DNA from: an uncultured Selenomonas sp.
GTDB taxonomy: Bacteria > Bacillota > Negativicutes > Selenomonadales > Selenomonadaceae
Reading direction: 5' to 3'
DNA length: 64,000 nt
NCBI GenBank assembly: GCA_905372355.1
Contig: CAJPOT010000004.1
Span: forward strand, 143,535-207,534
Below are positions 43,218 through 52,277 of the stretch, piece after piece. The notes beneath the pieces are model-generated. The model worked only from the letters and a program-made list of their open reading frames with translations. It did not search any database and had not been told where the DNA came from. Made by a program: the position numbers and the translations under genes. Every line of letters begins with the position of its first letter. Positions within the stretch are counted from its first letter, which is position 1.

Positions 43218-44154
43218 CTTCCGCCGCTCCTTTCACGCCTTCTGCCGCAAGTTCCTGCAAGGCCTCCCGCACCTCGCCGCACGGAAGCCTGCGTCGTGCC
43301 GCCTCGGCAAGCTCTCGCGCCAGCTGCGACTCTGCCGTCTGCAGGAGCACGCGCAAGAGATCCCTCTGATGCACGATGGTCTGCGCGGCAAAGTCCACGA
43401 GGTATTCGAGGAAGATTCCTTCCTCACGGCAGAGCTGCCAGAGCGCCGCTGCATTTTCTTCCACCTCTATGCCGTACTCAAGGCGGCGCAGGAGCGTCAC
43501 AAGAGTTCGGCGCACAGCGGGCGTGAAGCACTCCTTCAGAGGTGCGACCTCGTCCGATGTGCGCCGCGCACGGCAGAGCCAAAACTTCGCTTCCAAGTCG
43601 CGCCCCGAATTTTCAAATTCCGCTGCTTCCAACCGCTCGATCACGCCCTGCGGCGCTTCACGCCATACAGGAAGAAAAGAAACCTCCTTATAAAAGGACG
43701 CCGCGAGCAGCGTCTCCATCTCAGGGCGAGCGAAGAGACGACGCACGATCGCATAGAAATGCCCGCCGCGCAGATCCTCGATGACACTCCAATGGCGTAC
43801 GTTCAAGAAGCTCGTCAGGAGATAGCCCGTCGGCCGCAGGAAGAGGCCGAACCCCGCAGCAATGTCCTGCGGATTTCCCGCCGTTTCCAGACAGCGGTCG
43901 GCGAGGATATAATCGAAGCTCTCTCTCTCAAACGGCAAAGGTGTATCGCGGTAGTCGAGGAAGAACCACGAGACATCCAGTCCCTGCAGTTCGGGTGCAT
44001 CGGCATCATCCAGTTCCGCCGTCACGGCGAAGAGCGCGGCGGCAGGCATCATCTCGCGCAGTTTTGGCAGATAGGCGAGGCTTTCCACGACGAGCACGGA
44101 GAGTGCGGAGCGCGTCGGCGCGAGAAAGCGCAGCAAGCCACCGCCATATTCCAT
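43207..44154 (-). CDS. Methyltransferase-like protein of the glycosylation island
   Basis: The ATG at 44154 has GAGG 7 nt upstream and yields 315 residues. The N-terminal half (about 10-130) follows a class I SAM-dependent methyltransferase pattern: LSVLVVESLAYLPKLREM for the first strand-helix, LDVSWFFLDYRDTPLPFERESFDYILADRCLE for strands 3-4, and LFLRPTGYLLTSFLNVRHW for the later strand. The glycine-rich SAM loop (GxGxG) is not evident, so catalysis is uncertain. The C-terminal half (about 200-315) is helical and unrecognised. It may methylate sugars or protein, or be a degenerate partner of the neighbouring glycosyltransferases. Confidence 0.55.
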   Translation of the reverse strand: MEYGGGLLRFLAPTRSALSVLVVESLAYLPKLREMMPAAALFAVTAELDDADAPELQGLDVSWFFLDYRDTPLPFERESFDYILADRCLETAGNPQDIAAGFGLFLRPTGYLLTSFLNVRHWSVIEDLRGGHFYAIVRRLFARPEMETLLAASFYKEVSFLPVWREAPQGVIERLEAAEFENSGRDLEAKFWLCRARRTSDEVAPLKECFTPAVRRTLVTLLRRLEYGIEVEENAAALWQLCREEGIFLEYLVDFAAQTIVHQRDLLRVLLQTAESQLARELAEAARRRLPCGEVREALQELAAEGVKGAAEDEG

Positions 44155-44183
44155 GAGATCGCCTCGCTCTTCACCCGCGTCCC

Positions 44184-45257
44184 TCAATGCATCTTGCGCG
44201 CCATCTCGCGCGCATTCTCCTTGAGTTCATCCGGTGTATGACCCTTGAGCCGCCACAGGCGTGTCGTCGCGTGCAGAGCGATCACGAGTTTCGTCATCTC
44301 CTCTTTTGCCGCCTCATCGTCAAGCTTGCCCAACGTTTCCAAAAACACGGCGACGTCCTTCATGCTGCCGCCGTTCTGGAAGAGCAGGAGAATCTTTCCG
44401 ACGGATTCCGCTGCCTGCAGAACCTCCATCGAGAGCTTCGCCATGAAGAACTGCGCGAGCTTCTTGTAGGCGAGCGTCGCCTCGATATAGCCCTCTTCTC
44501 CCGCATCGTAAACCTTGCCGTAAGGAATCTCGGCAAAAGGAAGATCCTCCTTCTCCTTCTGCTCTCTTTCGAGCCACGGTGCACTCAAAAGCGTATGATA
44601 CGCCAAGCCTCGCTCCGTGCCAACGACTTCCTTGTGCCAGCAGGAGCCGTTGAGCATCACGCCCATGAAGGCGGCGAAGTCAAGGCGCTGACCCTCTTCG
44701 AGATAAGCGTTGACCATGGCGAAAAGCTTATCGTAGTCGAGGAAGCCATAGTAGAAGAGAAGTCCTGTCGCGAGGCGCATGATCTCCGTATTGAGATGCA
44801 CGGCATCCTCATAAGCTGCGGAATCGAGCTTCTTAAAGATTTCGGTCATCTCCTCGGGCATGTACCAATAGAGCTTGCCCTCATCCGCACCGACCGCCAT
44901 GATGCCAAGTCCGCACAGGTAGTCGATGCGCACATCGTCCTCGCGGAAGTCATCGGCAAGCCCGCCCTTGTCCTGTATATGGCGAAACGCCTGGTACTGC
45001 TCCTCAAACGCCGACGGCAGCCAGCGTTCGGCAAACTGCACGGCGGCAGGCAAAAGAGTGTCGATGAGCGCAGGCAACGTCATGTCATCCGTCTCCTCCA
45101 GGCAGAGGTTGTATGCCAAGTCGTCCAGTTCTTCGCGCGACAGGCAGCCCAGAGCCTCTTTGAGCGTGCGGTTTTCGGGCAGTGCACGGCGATAAAAGCG
45201 CTTCCTGCGCTCCTCCTCGCCCATCAGGATTCCATCCAATCTCGCCTTCTTCTCCAT
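44184..45257 (-). CDS. Unknown soluble helical protein, 357 residues
   Basis: The ATG at 45257 has AAGGAAG just upstream. The protein is mostly alpha-helical, acidic and soluble, with no signal, membrane helix or metal motif. An N-terminal segment with RFYRRALPENRTLKEALGCLSREELDDLAYNLCLE looks like a small helical domain; aromatic-rich helices follow (ADEGKLYWYMPEEM, ATGLLFYYGFLDYDKLFAMVNAYLEEG). I do not recognise a family. It lies between the amidase and methyltransferase-like genes and is translated in line with the island. Confidence 0.7.
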   Translation of the reverse strand: MEKKARLDGILMGEEERRKRFYRRALPENRTLKEALGCLSREELDDLAYNLCLEETDDMTLPALIDTLLPAAVQFAERWLPSAFEEQYQAFRHIQDKGGLADDFREDDVRIDYLCGLGIMAVGADEGKLYWYMPEEMTEIFKKLDSAAYEDAVHLNTEIMRLATGLLFYYGFLDYDKLFAMVNAYLEEGQRLDFAAFMGVMLNGSCWHKEVVGTERGLAYHTLLSAPWLEREQKEKEDLPFAEIPYGKVYDAGEEGYIEATLAYKKLAQFFMAKLSMEVLQAAESVGKILLLFQNGGSMKDVAVFLETLGKLDDEAAKEEMTKLVIALHATTRLWRLKGHTPDELKENAREMARKMH

Positions 45258-45309
45258 GAAATCTTCCTTTCTCAACGTGGCTTTCCCACCGCAGCGGGTG
45301 CATCCCATC

Positions 45310-46506
45310 TCATTGGAAATACTCGGCAATTCCTGCCGCGATGCCCTGCGCGGCATTCTCCACGCCTTCCTCCGAATTCATCATCTGCTCCTCGCGCGGA
45401 TTGGAAACGAAGGCCGTCTCCAAGAGCATCGCGGGCATATCCGTATGACGGCACACATAGAAGGCGCACGGCTTCGTGCCGCGATCGAGTGTACCGAGAC
45501 GGCGCAACACGCCGCGCTTGACGCAGTCGGCAAGGCGCGTGCTGTCAGCCGATCCCATCTCGTAATAGTAGCCCGTCGTGCCGTGCGCTTCAGGTCCGGA
45601 GAAAGCATCAAGATGTATGCTGAGGAAGATGTCCGCCGAGTTTTGATTCGCGATGTCGCAGCGAGCCTGCAGTTCCTCCACATCCGTCGCCTTCGCCTTC
45701 TTCGGCGAAACCTCCGTGTCCTCCGTGCGCGTCAGAATGACCTCTGCACCCTCGGCTTCCAAGAGCGTCTTGAGTCTTTTCGCGATGCGGAGCGCGATGC
45801 TTTTTTCCGTCACGCCCGTCGGCCCGATGGCGCCCGTGTCGCTGCCGCCGTGCCCGGGATCGAGAACGATGCGTTTGCCGTCAATGCCCGGCGCTGCGCT
45901 GCTCTGGCTTCTCGGACGCGCCGGCACGGAGGCCGCCCCTGCGGAAGACGCATCATCCGATCCTTCCGCCGTCTCCACTTCTCCCGACGGATTTCTCCCG
46001 CGCTCGAAGTCGATGTTCGAACCGCCCGAAGAAGTTCCCCCTGCGGAGGACGCGCTGCTGCCCGCACTGCCCGAAAGATTGCCGAAATCCATGACCACGC
46101 GGTACGGCACAGGGCCGCCTTCCAGAGAAAACACGTCGTAATTGCTGCTGCTCTTGTACATCTCTGTCTCCACGACGATGCGTACCGTAGTCGGATTGAA
46201 CTGCCCGATGCGCACCTTCGTCGCGAACTGACTTTCAATCTTCTGGCTCTTTGCAACAGAAGGCGAGAGGCGTGCACCTGAGAGGTCAACGACGACACGC
46301 CCGGGCGAGGCGAGCGTCATCGACTTGTAGTCAACCTCGCCGTCCGCATCGACGACGATGCGCACCTTCTCCTTGTCCGCATGGACGCGCACGTTCTTGA
46401 TCTGAGCCAAAGAAGCCGCCTGCGCCGTCGGAAATGCCGGGAAACTCAAGAAAAAAGCGCCCACAGCGAAAACGAAAAAGAAAAGCCAACGAAACGACAC
46501 GTTCAT
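45310..46506 (-). CDS. N-acetylmuramoyl-L-alanine amidase with AMIN domain
   Basis: The ATG at 46506 has AGGAGGG 7 nt upstream. The 398 residues start with a signal peptide (cleaved near AQAA, about residue 31), then an AMIN domain (about 33-140, peptidoglycan/septal targeting), a Ser/Gly/Ala-rich linker (about 145-210) and a zinc Amidase_3 domain with LDPGHGGSDTGAIG, the SIHLDAF histidine and LLETAFVSN glutamate. It cleaves the amide bond between MurNAc and the stem peptide in the periplasm, aiding cell separation. Confidence 0.95.
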   Translation of the reverse strand: MNVSFRWLFFFVFAVGAFFLSFPAFPTAQAASLAQIKNVRVHADKEKVRIVVDADGEVDYKSMTLASPGRVVVDLSGARLSPSVAKSQKIESQFATKVRIGQFNPTTVRIVVETEMYKSSSNYDVFSLEGGPVPYRVVMDFGNLSGSAGSSASSAGGTSSGGSNIDFERGRNPSGEVETAEGSDDASSAGAASVPARPRSQSSAAPGIDGKRIVLDPGHGGSDTGAIGPTGVTEKSIALRIAKRLKTLLEAEGAEVILTRTEDTEVSPKKAKATDVEELQARCDIANQNSADIFLSIHLDAFSGPEAHGTTGYYYEMGSADSTRLADCVKRGVLRRLGTLDRGTKPCAFYVCRHTDMPAMLLETAFVSNPREEQMMNSEEGVENAAQGIAAGIAEYFQ

Positions 46507-46527
46507 GCGAAACCCTCCTGTCAAACC

Positions 46528-47304
46528 TTAAAGCATGTTGCGCAGGAACGCCTGCGTGCGCTCCTCCTGCGGCTGTTGGAAAAGGTCTCGGGGCTTCCCC
46601 TGCTCCACGATCGTACCGTCCGCCATGAACACCACTTGCTGCGACACCTCTCTCGCGAACGCCATCTCATGCGTCACGACGACCATCGTCATGTGCTCTG
46701 CCGCCAACTCGCGCATCGTCTTCAAGACCTCCCCCGTGAGCTCGGGGTCGAGCGCCGACGTCGGCTCGTCGAACAGCATGATCTCGGGCCGCATGGCGAG
46801 AGCACGCGCGATGGCGACGCGCTGCTGCTGCCCGCCCGACAGGCGTGCAGGATAGGCGTCGCGCTTATCAAAAAGTCCAACCTTTCGGAGAAGTTCCTCC
46901 GCCGTCGGCAGGATTTCCTCGCGCTTCATGCCCTTGACCTCAACAGGCGCCTCCAATAGATTCTGCAGCACCGTCATGTGCGGGAAGAGGTTGAACTGCT
47001 GAAAGACCATGCCCATCTTCAGCAGAAGGGTGCGGCACTTCCCGCTCGAAGCGTACTCCGTATGACCATCCTCGTTCTCTGCAGCGAGGAAATCCCCGTC
47101 GATCTCGATCGAACCCTTGTCGATGTCCTCCAGCCGATTGATGCAGCGCAGCAGCGTCGACTTGCCCGAGCCTGAAGGGCCAATGATGGAAAGCGTCTCG
47201 CCGCGTTTCGCCACGAGGTCGATGCCGCGCAGCACTTCGTTCGCCCCGAAGCTCTTATGGATGCCGTGCATGCGGATTGCCAGCTCATTCATCGTACTTG
47301 CCAT
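46528..47304 (-). CDS. Polar amino-acid ABC transporter ATP-binding protein
   Basis: The 258-residue ATPase has Walker [17 protein letters not shown] loop [17 protein letters not shown], signature [15 protein letters not shown], Walker [16 protein letters not shown] and the switch His in VVVTHEM. It belongs to the HisP/GlnQ group. The ATG at 47304 has GGAGG 6 nt upstream and overlaps the permease gene; an ATG four codons later is also possible. No solute-binding protein is nearby. Confidence 0.94.
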   Translation of the reverse strand: MASTMNELAIRMHGIHKSFGANEVLRGIDLVAKRGETLSIIGPSGSGKSTLLRCINRLEDIDKGSIEIDGDFLAAENEDGHTEYASSGKCRTLLLKMGMVFQQFNLFPHMTVLQNLLEAPVEVKGMKREEILPTAEELLRKVGLFDKRDAYPARLSGGQQQRVAIARALAMRPEIMLFDEPTSALDPELTGEVLKTMRELAAEHMTMVVVTHEMAFAREVSQQVVFMADGTIVEQGKPRDLFQQPQEERTQAFLRNML

Positions 47305-47929
47305 AGTACGCCTCCAATTTCTTGAATCCCCACGTCAGAACGAACGTCATCGCGAGATAGAAGACAGCCGCCACGAAAAACGGCGTCATGTCGAACTCAC
47401 GCTGCACGATCGTACGCGCCACGCGCAGGAGATCGTTCATCGCCAGAATGTAGATGAGTGACGTATCCTTGACGAGGTTGATCGTCTCGTTGCTCACAGG
47501 CGGCAGGACGTGGCGGATCATCTGCGGCACGATGATGCGCCGCATCGTCTGCGTGTACGTCATGCCGAGCGACTTCGCCGCCTCATACTGCCCGCGCCCG
47601 ATCGACTGGATGCCCGCGCGGAAGATTTCCGCGAAGTACGCCGCATAGTTGAGCGTAAACGCGAGGAGCGCCGCCGCGATGTCAGGCAGACGTATGCCGA
47701 CCATCGGCAGGGCGAAGTAGACGAAGAGAAGCTGCAGCATCAGCGGCGTGCCGCGCATGAGCCAGATGTAGAACTCCATCAAGAGACGCAAAGGCCCGAG
47801 CTTCGATATGCGGCAGAGCGCGACGAGAAGCCCCAAGGGCAGTGACAAGAGGAGCGTCACGCAGAAGATTTCCAGCGTGATTTGTGCGCCCTCCATCATC
47901 AAGAGCGCCGTCCCCATGATTTGTTCCAT
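47285..47929 (-). CDS. Polar amino-acid ABC transporter permease
   Basis: The 214-residue inner-membrane protein has four or five helices and the HisMQ-type sequence [27 protein letters not shown], with the EAA-like loop [42 protein letters not shown]. It pairs with the ATPase encoded immediately downstream. Substrate specificity depends on a binding protein encoded elsewhere. Confidence 0.94.
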   Translation of the reverse strand: MEQIMGTALLMMEGAQITLEIFCVTLLLSLPLGLLVALCRISKLGPLRLLMEFYIWLMRGTPLMLQLLFVYFALPMVGIRLPDIAAALLAFTLNYAAYFAEIFRAGIQSIGRGQYEAAKSLGMTYTQTMRRIIVPQMIRHVLPPVSNETINLVKDTSLIYILAMNDLLRVARTIVQREFDMTPFFVAAVFYLAMTFVLTWGFKKLEAYYGKYDE

Positions 47930-47990
47930 AGATTTCTCTCCTTATTTTCGGAAGCGTCGCTTTTTGCGCCGCTCCGACGATTGCCCTTCT

Positions 47991-47999
47991 ATCTTATCA
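47991..47999 (-). promoter_or_regulatory. Possible extended -10 promoter of the ABC transporter genes
   Basis: TGATAAGAT on the minus strand (TG, one base, TAAGAT) lies about 62 bp upstream of the permease ATG. There is no good -35. The rest of the 345-nt gap between the permease and hicA (47930-48274) shows no gene, RNA or repeat apart from the hicA promoter at its right end. Confidence 0.35.
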
Positions 48000-48223
48000 C
48001 AAATTTTCCCTTTCGCCCATATTTTTAGGAGAAAATAGATATGCAGCATAGGAAAACGCACGAAGTGCTCGCCGTCCGCATGGGCTGTCGCAAGTATGTC
48101 CATGCGCACATTCCATGGCCAAGACATATCATCTGCGGACATATCCCAAGCCGTCGGCACAACAATCGTCCCACCTCTTCTTCTCTGATGGATAAAATAT
48201 TTTTACAAAAGCAACATTTTCTT

Positions 48224-48252
48224 TTGACCTATATGCGCATAATATGTATAAT
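48224..48252 (+). promoter_or_regulatory. hicAB promoter with palindromic operator in the spacer
   Basis: TTGACC (48224-48229), a 17-bp spacer and TATAAT (48247-48252) form a near-consensus promoter. The spacer contains the perfect 10-bp palindrome TATGCGCATA (48232-48241). This is an ideal place for an antitoxin-toxin complex to block RNA polymerase, so autorepression is likely. Confidence 0.75.
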
Positions 48253-48274
48253 ATGAATAGGAGGAGTGACCACG

Positions 48275-48457
48275 ATGAGATTCAAGGAACTTGAACGGAT
48301 CATCAAAAAGGACGGTTGGTATTTCGACAGCTCCAACGGCTCGCACATGCACTACAAGCATCCAGAGAAGAAGGGAAAGATCACGATACCGAATCACCCT
48401 GGCGACCTCGACCCAAAAACCGTTAAATCTGTCTTGCGGATGGCAGGCTTACAATAA
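48275..48457 (+). CDS. hicA: HicA family mRNA-interferase toxin
   Basis: The 60-residue protein begins MRFKELERIIKKDGW and contains the HicA core SSNGSHMHYKHPEKKGKITIPNHPG with the catalytic His of the GSH motif, and it ends KTVKSVLRMAGL. It folds like a double-stranded RNA-binding domain and cleaves mRNA independently of the ribosome. The start is the ATG 10 nt after AGGAGG; an upstream in-frame GTG lies too close to that site. hicB follows 28 nt downstream. Confidence 0.93.
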   Translation: MRFKELERIIKKDGWYFDSSNGSHMHYKHPEKKGKITIPNHPGDLDPKTVKSVLRMAGLQ

Positions 48458-48485
48458 CAGCCCGTCTCCGAAAGGAGGCTTCTAT

Positions 48486-48902
48486 ATGAACCTGGTATAT
48501 CCCGCCGTATTTTATCCCTGCGAAGTGAATCCCGGCTTTACCGTCGTCGTCCCCGACCTGCCCGGCTGCATAAGCGAGGGCGGTTCTCTCTCCGAGGCCA
48601 TTGCCATGGGCGAGGATGCCGCCTCGGGATGGATTCTCGGCGAGCTTGAGGATGGCAACGAAGTGCCGCCCGCAAGCAATATCGCGGACATTCATCCCGA
48701 TCCCGAGATTGGTGAAGGCTTCGTCAGCCTACTCTCGCTCGACATGGATGCCTACGCCGCCAAGTACGGCAGCAAATCCGTCCGCAAAAATCTCACGATT
48801 CCCGCATGGCTCAACACCTTCGCCGAAGCCGAGCAGCTCAACATCTCCAAAGTCCTGCAAGACGCGCTCACTGACCTGTACGAGAAGAAAACCGCCATCT
48901 GA
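48486..48902 (+). CDS. hicB: HicB family antitoxin
   Basis: The 138-residue protein has the HicB partial RNase H-like fold at the N terminus (VYPAVFYPCEVNPGFTVVVPDLPGCISEGGSLSEAIAMGEDA) and a C-terminal DNA-binding tail (KNLTIPAWLNTFAEAEQLNISKVLQDALTDLYEKK) that looks like a ribbon-helix-helix segment. It neutralises HicA and should repress the operon through the palindrome in its promoter. AAAGGAGGC lies 7 nt before the ATG. A longer in-frame reading upstream overlaps hicA and is not the true start. Confidence 0.93.
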   Translation: MNLVYPAVFYPCEVNPGFTVVVPDLPGCISEGGSLSEAIAMGEDAASGWILGELEDGNEVPPASNIADIHPDPEIGEGFVSLLSLDMDAYAAKYGSKSVRKNLTIPAWLNTFAEAEQLNISKVLQDALTDLYEKKTAI

Positions 48903-48991
48903 GTGCGGCGAGAGGAGGGGATGTCGCACATAAATCAAACGCTCGGCATCATATCGCTCAACTCATGCAACAACCCCGTTTCTATTCCTAG

Positions 48992-49028
48992 AAAAAAGAA
49001 GCCGCCCCGCAGGACGGCTTCTTTTTTT
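48992..49028. terminator. Bidirectional terminator between hicB and the RND genes
   Basis: Arms 48992-49004 and 49015-49027 are perfectly complementary over 13 bp (A-run, then GAAGCCG). The A-run and T-run give U tracts on both strands. It serves hicAB on + and the RND operon, ending at 49062, on -. Confidence 0.92.
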
Positions 49029-49061
49029 AGGAAGTGCAGCAAGCCGCATCTTCCAACACTA

Positions 49062-52000
49062 TCACATATAATCGACCGGCGTCTTCTTCTTCGCCTGCTT
49101 GAGCATGCCGAGCTTCGCGGCAATCCACTCCACGATGACGTAGAACACAGGGATCAGGAACACGCCGAGAATCGTCGCAAACAGCATGCCGCCGACGACG
49201 GCAACGCCCATGCCGTTTCTCGCAGAAGCGCCCGCACCCGTGGCAAAGGCCAGCGGCAGGCAGCCAATGATGAACGCGAAGCTCGTCATGAGGATCGGGC
49301 GCAGGCGCAGACCCGCCGCCTCGATCGCCGCCTTGACCGGCTCCATGCCTCGGTCGACGCGCACCTTCGCGAATTCGACGATGAGGATCGCGTTCTTCGC
49401 CGCCAGACCGATGATCATGATGATGCCGATCTGCATGTAGATGCTGTCCTGCAGCCCCGAATTCATGTGGTGGAACAGGATCATGCCGCCCATGCCGAGC
49501 ACGTACTCGGAAAGGAGTGCGCCCAGAATGCCCGTAGGCACTGTTAAAAGCACGGCAAACGGCACGCTCCAGCTCTCGTAGAGAGCCGCGAGGCAAAGGA
49601 ATACGAATACAAAGCACAAGGCGAGCACGCGCAGCGTCGAGCTTCCCGCCGTCTTCTCCTCGCGGCTCTGACCCGACCACTCGACGTTGAAGCCTGCAGG
49701 CGCGACCTCGGCGACCACCTCTTCCGCCGCACGCATCGCGTCGCCCGAGCTGTAGCCCGAAGCTGCGTTGCCCTGGATCTGCACGGCACGCGCCGAATTG
49801 AAGCGCGAGATAATCGGTGCGCCCGTGCCGCGCTTCGGCTTCAGGAGCGTATCGAGCGGCACCATCGTGCCCGCGCTCGACTTGACGAAGATGAAGCGCG
49901 TCGCCTCGACTTCCGAGCGATACGGCATATCCGCCTGCATCATGACCTTGTAGGTGCGGCCGAACTGGTTGAAGTCATTGACCTGATAGCCGCCGAAGTT
50001 GACCTGCAGAGCCGTGAACACGTCGCTCAGCTGCACGCCGAGCTGCTTGGCCCTCTCACGGTCAATTTCGAAATTATAGATTGGCGCATCGGTACTGTAC
50101 GTCGTCCGCACGCCCTGCAGCTCGGGACGCTGGTTCATCGCCTGCAAGACCTGCTTCGTGATTGCATCAAGCTCCTCTTCCGTATGTCCTGACATATCCT
50201 GCAGCTGCATCGTCCAGCCGCCGACCATGCCGAGTCCCGGCAGAGCCGGCATATTGAACGCGATGACCTGCGCCTCGGGCGCGACTTTCGCGCCGATGCC
50301 GAAGGTCTTGCCGATGAGCATGTTGAGGTTCGTCTCGATCGTCGTGCGCTCACTCCACGGATCGAGTCCGACGAAGATCGTGCCCGCGCTCGACTTCGCG
50401 CCGAAGGACAGGATATCGAAACCGTTGATGGCCATGACCATATCGACGCCGGGCAGCTCCTTGAGAGAGGCCTGCACTTTATCTATGCTCTCCTGCGTGA
50501 CGTTGGTCGACGTGCCGGGCGGCAGACTTACGGAAACGATGTAAAAGCCTTGATCTTCATCCGGTACGAAGGTCGACGGCATGTTCTTGTAAACGATCGC
50601 CGTAAGGGCGCAGACGAGCACCATGAAGAGAATGGCGAAACGCGACTTGCGAATCATCTTGGCGACAATGCCCAAGTAGCCGCTCTTCGTCTTGTCAAAC
50701 CATCTATTGAAGCCAGCGAAGAAGCGGTCGAGAATGCCCTTCTTGTCCGCCTTGTCCTTCGCGTGCGGCTTCAAGATCAAAGCGCAAAGCGCCGGCGTCA
50801 AGGACAGGGCGACAAAGGCCGAAATTGCCATGGAAATGGCGATGGTCAGGGCGAACTGCTTGTAGAGCACGCCCATCATGCCGCCGAGGAAAGCAACGGG
50901 GACGAAGACGGCGGCGAGCACGAAGGCGATCGCCACGACAGGTCCCTGCACCTCGTCCATCGCGCGCTCCGTCGCGTCGATGACGTTCAGCCCCTCCTCC
51001 ATGTGATGCTCGACATTCTCGATGACCACGATGGCGTCGTCGACGACGAGACCGATGGCGAGAACCATCGCGAAGAGCGTCAACGTGTTGATGCTGAAGT
51101 CAAGCGCGATGAACGCGATGAACGTGCCGATCAAGGATACGGGCACGGCCAGGAGCGGAATCAGCGTCGCGCGCCAGCTCTGCAGGAACACGAAGATGAC
51201 GAGCACGACGAGGAGAAGCGCCTCGACGAAGGTGTGCACGACCTCCGTGATAGACTCACGGATATAGTTCGTGCTGTCCACGATCGTATCGCAACGCATC
51301 TCGGGCGGGAAGTTCGGCCGCGCCTCGTCGATGACCTGTTTGACGGCAGCGACCGTCTGCATGGCATTGGCGTCGCTCGTGAGCTGGACGCCCATGGCAA
51401 GCGCCGGATGTCCGTTCGCTTTGGCAACGATGTTGTTCGTCTTCGCGCCTGTCTCCACGCGCGCGACATCCTTGAGGCGCACGAAGCTGCCGTCGCCCGA
51501 AGCGCGCACGATGATATTGCCGAACTGCTCGGGCGTCACGAGACGACCGTTGACCTTGCCGGTCGCCTGCTTTTCCTGCATCTCGGGCACGGGCATCGCA
51601 CCGATCGTACCCGCCGGCGCCTGCACGTTCTGCTCCTTGATCGCAGCTGCAACATCGGAGACCGTGAGTCCGAGTTCTGCGAGCTTGTCGGGATTGAGCC
51701 AGACGCGCATCGAATAGTCCGAGCCGAAGATCTGGACGTCGCCGACGCCATGCACGCGCTTAATCTTATCGAGGAGATAGATCGTCGCGTAATTCTTGAG
51801 GAACGTACTGTCGTAGAGGTCGCTGTTCGAATAGATGGAGACCATCATCGCCATGTCGTTCGACGCCTTCTTCGTCGTGACGCCGACCGTCTTGACGTCG
51901 TCGGGCAGGCTCGCCGTCGCCACGGCGACATTGTTCTGCACCTTGACCGAATCCATGTCGCCGTCCGATCCGGTCTCGAACGTGACCGTCAGGCTGTAGC

Positions 52001-52265
52001 GCCCCGTGTCATCCGAGTTGGAGCTCATGTAGTCCATGCCCTGCGTGCCGTTGACCTGATCTTCAATGATCTGCGCGACCGTCTGATTGACGACGCTCGC
52101 GCTCGCTCCCGTATACATCGTACCGACGGTGACCGTCGGCGGCGAGATCTGCGGGTACTGCGCAATCGGCAGCTGAAGCCCCGCGATGACGCCGCAGATG
52201 ACGATCAAAAGCGCGATGACGATGGCAAAAATCGGCCGATGGATAAAAAACTTAGACAAGTTCAT
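49062..52265 (-). CDS. RND multidrug efflux transporter (AcrB/HAE1 type)
   Basis: The 1067 residues match the hydrophobe/amphiphile RND family: 12 membrane helices in two halves, the first helix after MNLSKFFIHRPIFAIVIALLIV, two large periplasmic loops, the motif GLVVDDAIVVIENVEHHMEEG in helix 4 with the proton-relay aspartates, and GLAAKNAILIVEFAK in the second half. It exports drugs or detergents across the outer membrane with its adaptor. AGGAGGGC precedes the ATG. No TolC-like gene is linked. Confidence 0.96.
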   Translation of the reverse strand: MNLSKFFIHRPIFAIVIALLIVICGVIAGLQLPIAQYPQISPPTVTVGTMYTGASASVVNQTVAQIIEDQVNGTQGMDYMSSNSDDTGRYSLTVTFETGSDGDMDSVKVQNNVAVATASLPDDVKTVGVTTKKASNDMAMMVSIYSNSDLYDSTFLKNYATIYLLDKIKRVHGVGDVQIFGSDYSMRVWLNPDKLAELGLTVSDVAAAIKEQNVQAPAGTIGAMPVPEMQEKQATGKVNGRLVTPEQFGNIIVRASGDGSFVRLKDVARVETGAKTNNIVAKANGHPALAMGVQLTSDANAMQTVAAVKQVIDEARPNFPPEMRCDTIVDSTNYIRESITEVVHTFVEALLLVVLVIFVFLQSWRATLIPLLAVPVSLIGTFIAFIALDFSINTLTLFAMVLAIGLVVDDAIVVIENVEHHMEEGLNVIDATERAMDEVQGPVVAIAFVLAAVFVPVAFLGGMMGVLYKQFALTIAISMAISAFVALSLTPALCALILKPHAKDKADKKGILDRFFAGFNRWFDKTKSGYLGIVAKMIRKSRFAILFMVLVCALTAIVYKNMPSTFVPDEDQGFYIVSVSLPPGTSTNVTQESIDKVQASLKELPGVDMVMAINGFDILSFGAKSSAGTIFVGLDPWSERTTIETNLNMLIGKTFGIGAKVAPEAQVIAFNMPALPGLGMVGGWTMQLQDMSGHTEEELDAITKQVLQAMNQRPELQGVRTTYSTDAPIYNFEIDRERAKQLGVQLSDVFTALQVNFGGYQVNDFNQFGRTYKVMMQADMPYRSEVEATRFIFVKSSAGTMVPLDTLLKPKRGTGAPIISRFNSARAVQIQGNAASGYSSGDAMRAAEEVVAEVAPAGFNVEWSGQSREEKTAGSSTLRVLALCFVFVFLCLAALYESWSVPFAVLLTVPTGILGALLSEYVLGMGGMILFHHMNSGLQDSIYMQIGIIMIIGLAAKNAILIVEFAKVRVDRGMEPVKAAIEAAGLRLRPILMTSFAFIIGCLPLAFATGAGASARNGMGVAVVGGMLFATILGVFLIPVFYVIVEWIAAKLGMLKQAKKKTPVDYM

Positions 52266-52277
52266 GCCCTCCTATGC

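Noticed and set aside
48291..48902. 203-codon reading that extends hicB upstream across hicA
   Set aside because: The true hicB start at 48486 has AAAGGAGGC and the proper family N terminus; the extension is hicA in another frame.
49027..49680. 217-codon minus-strand frame inside the RND gene
   Set aside because: Out-of-frame reading of acrB-type sequence; no independent start signal.
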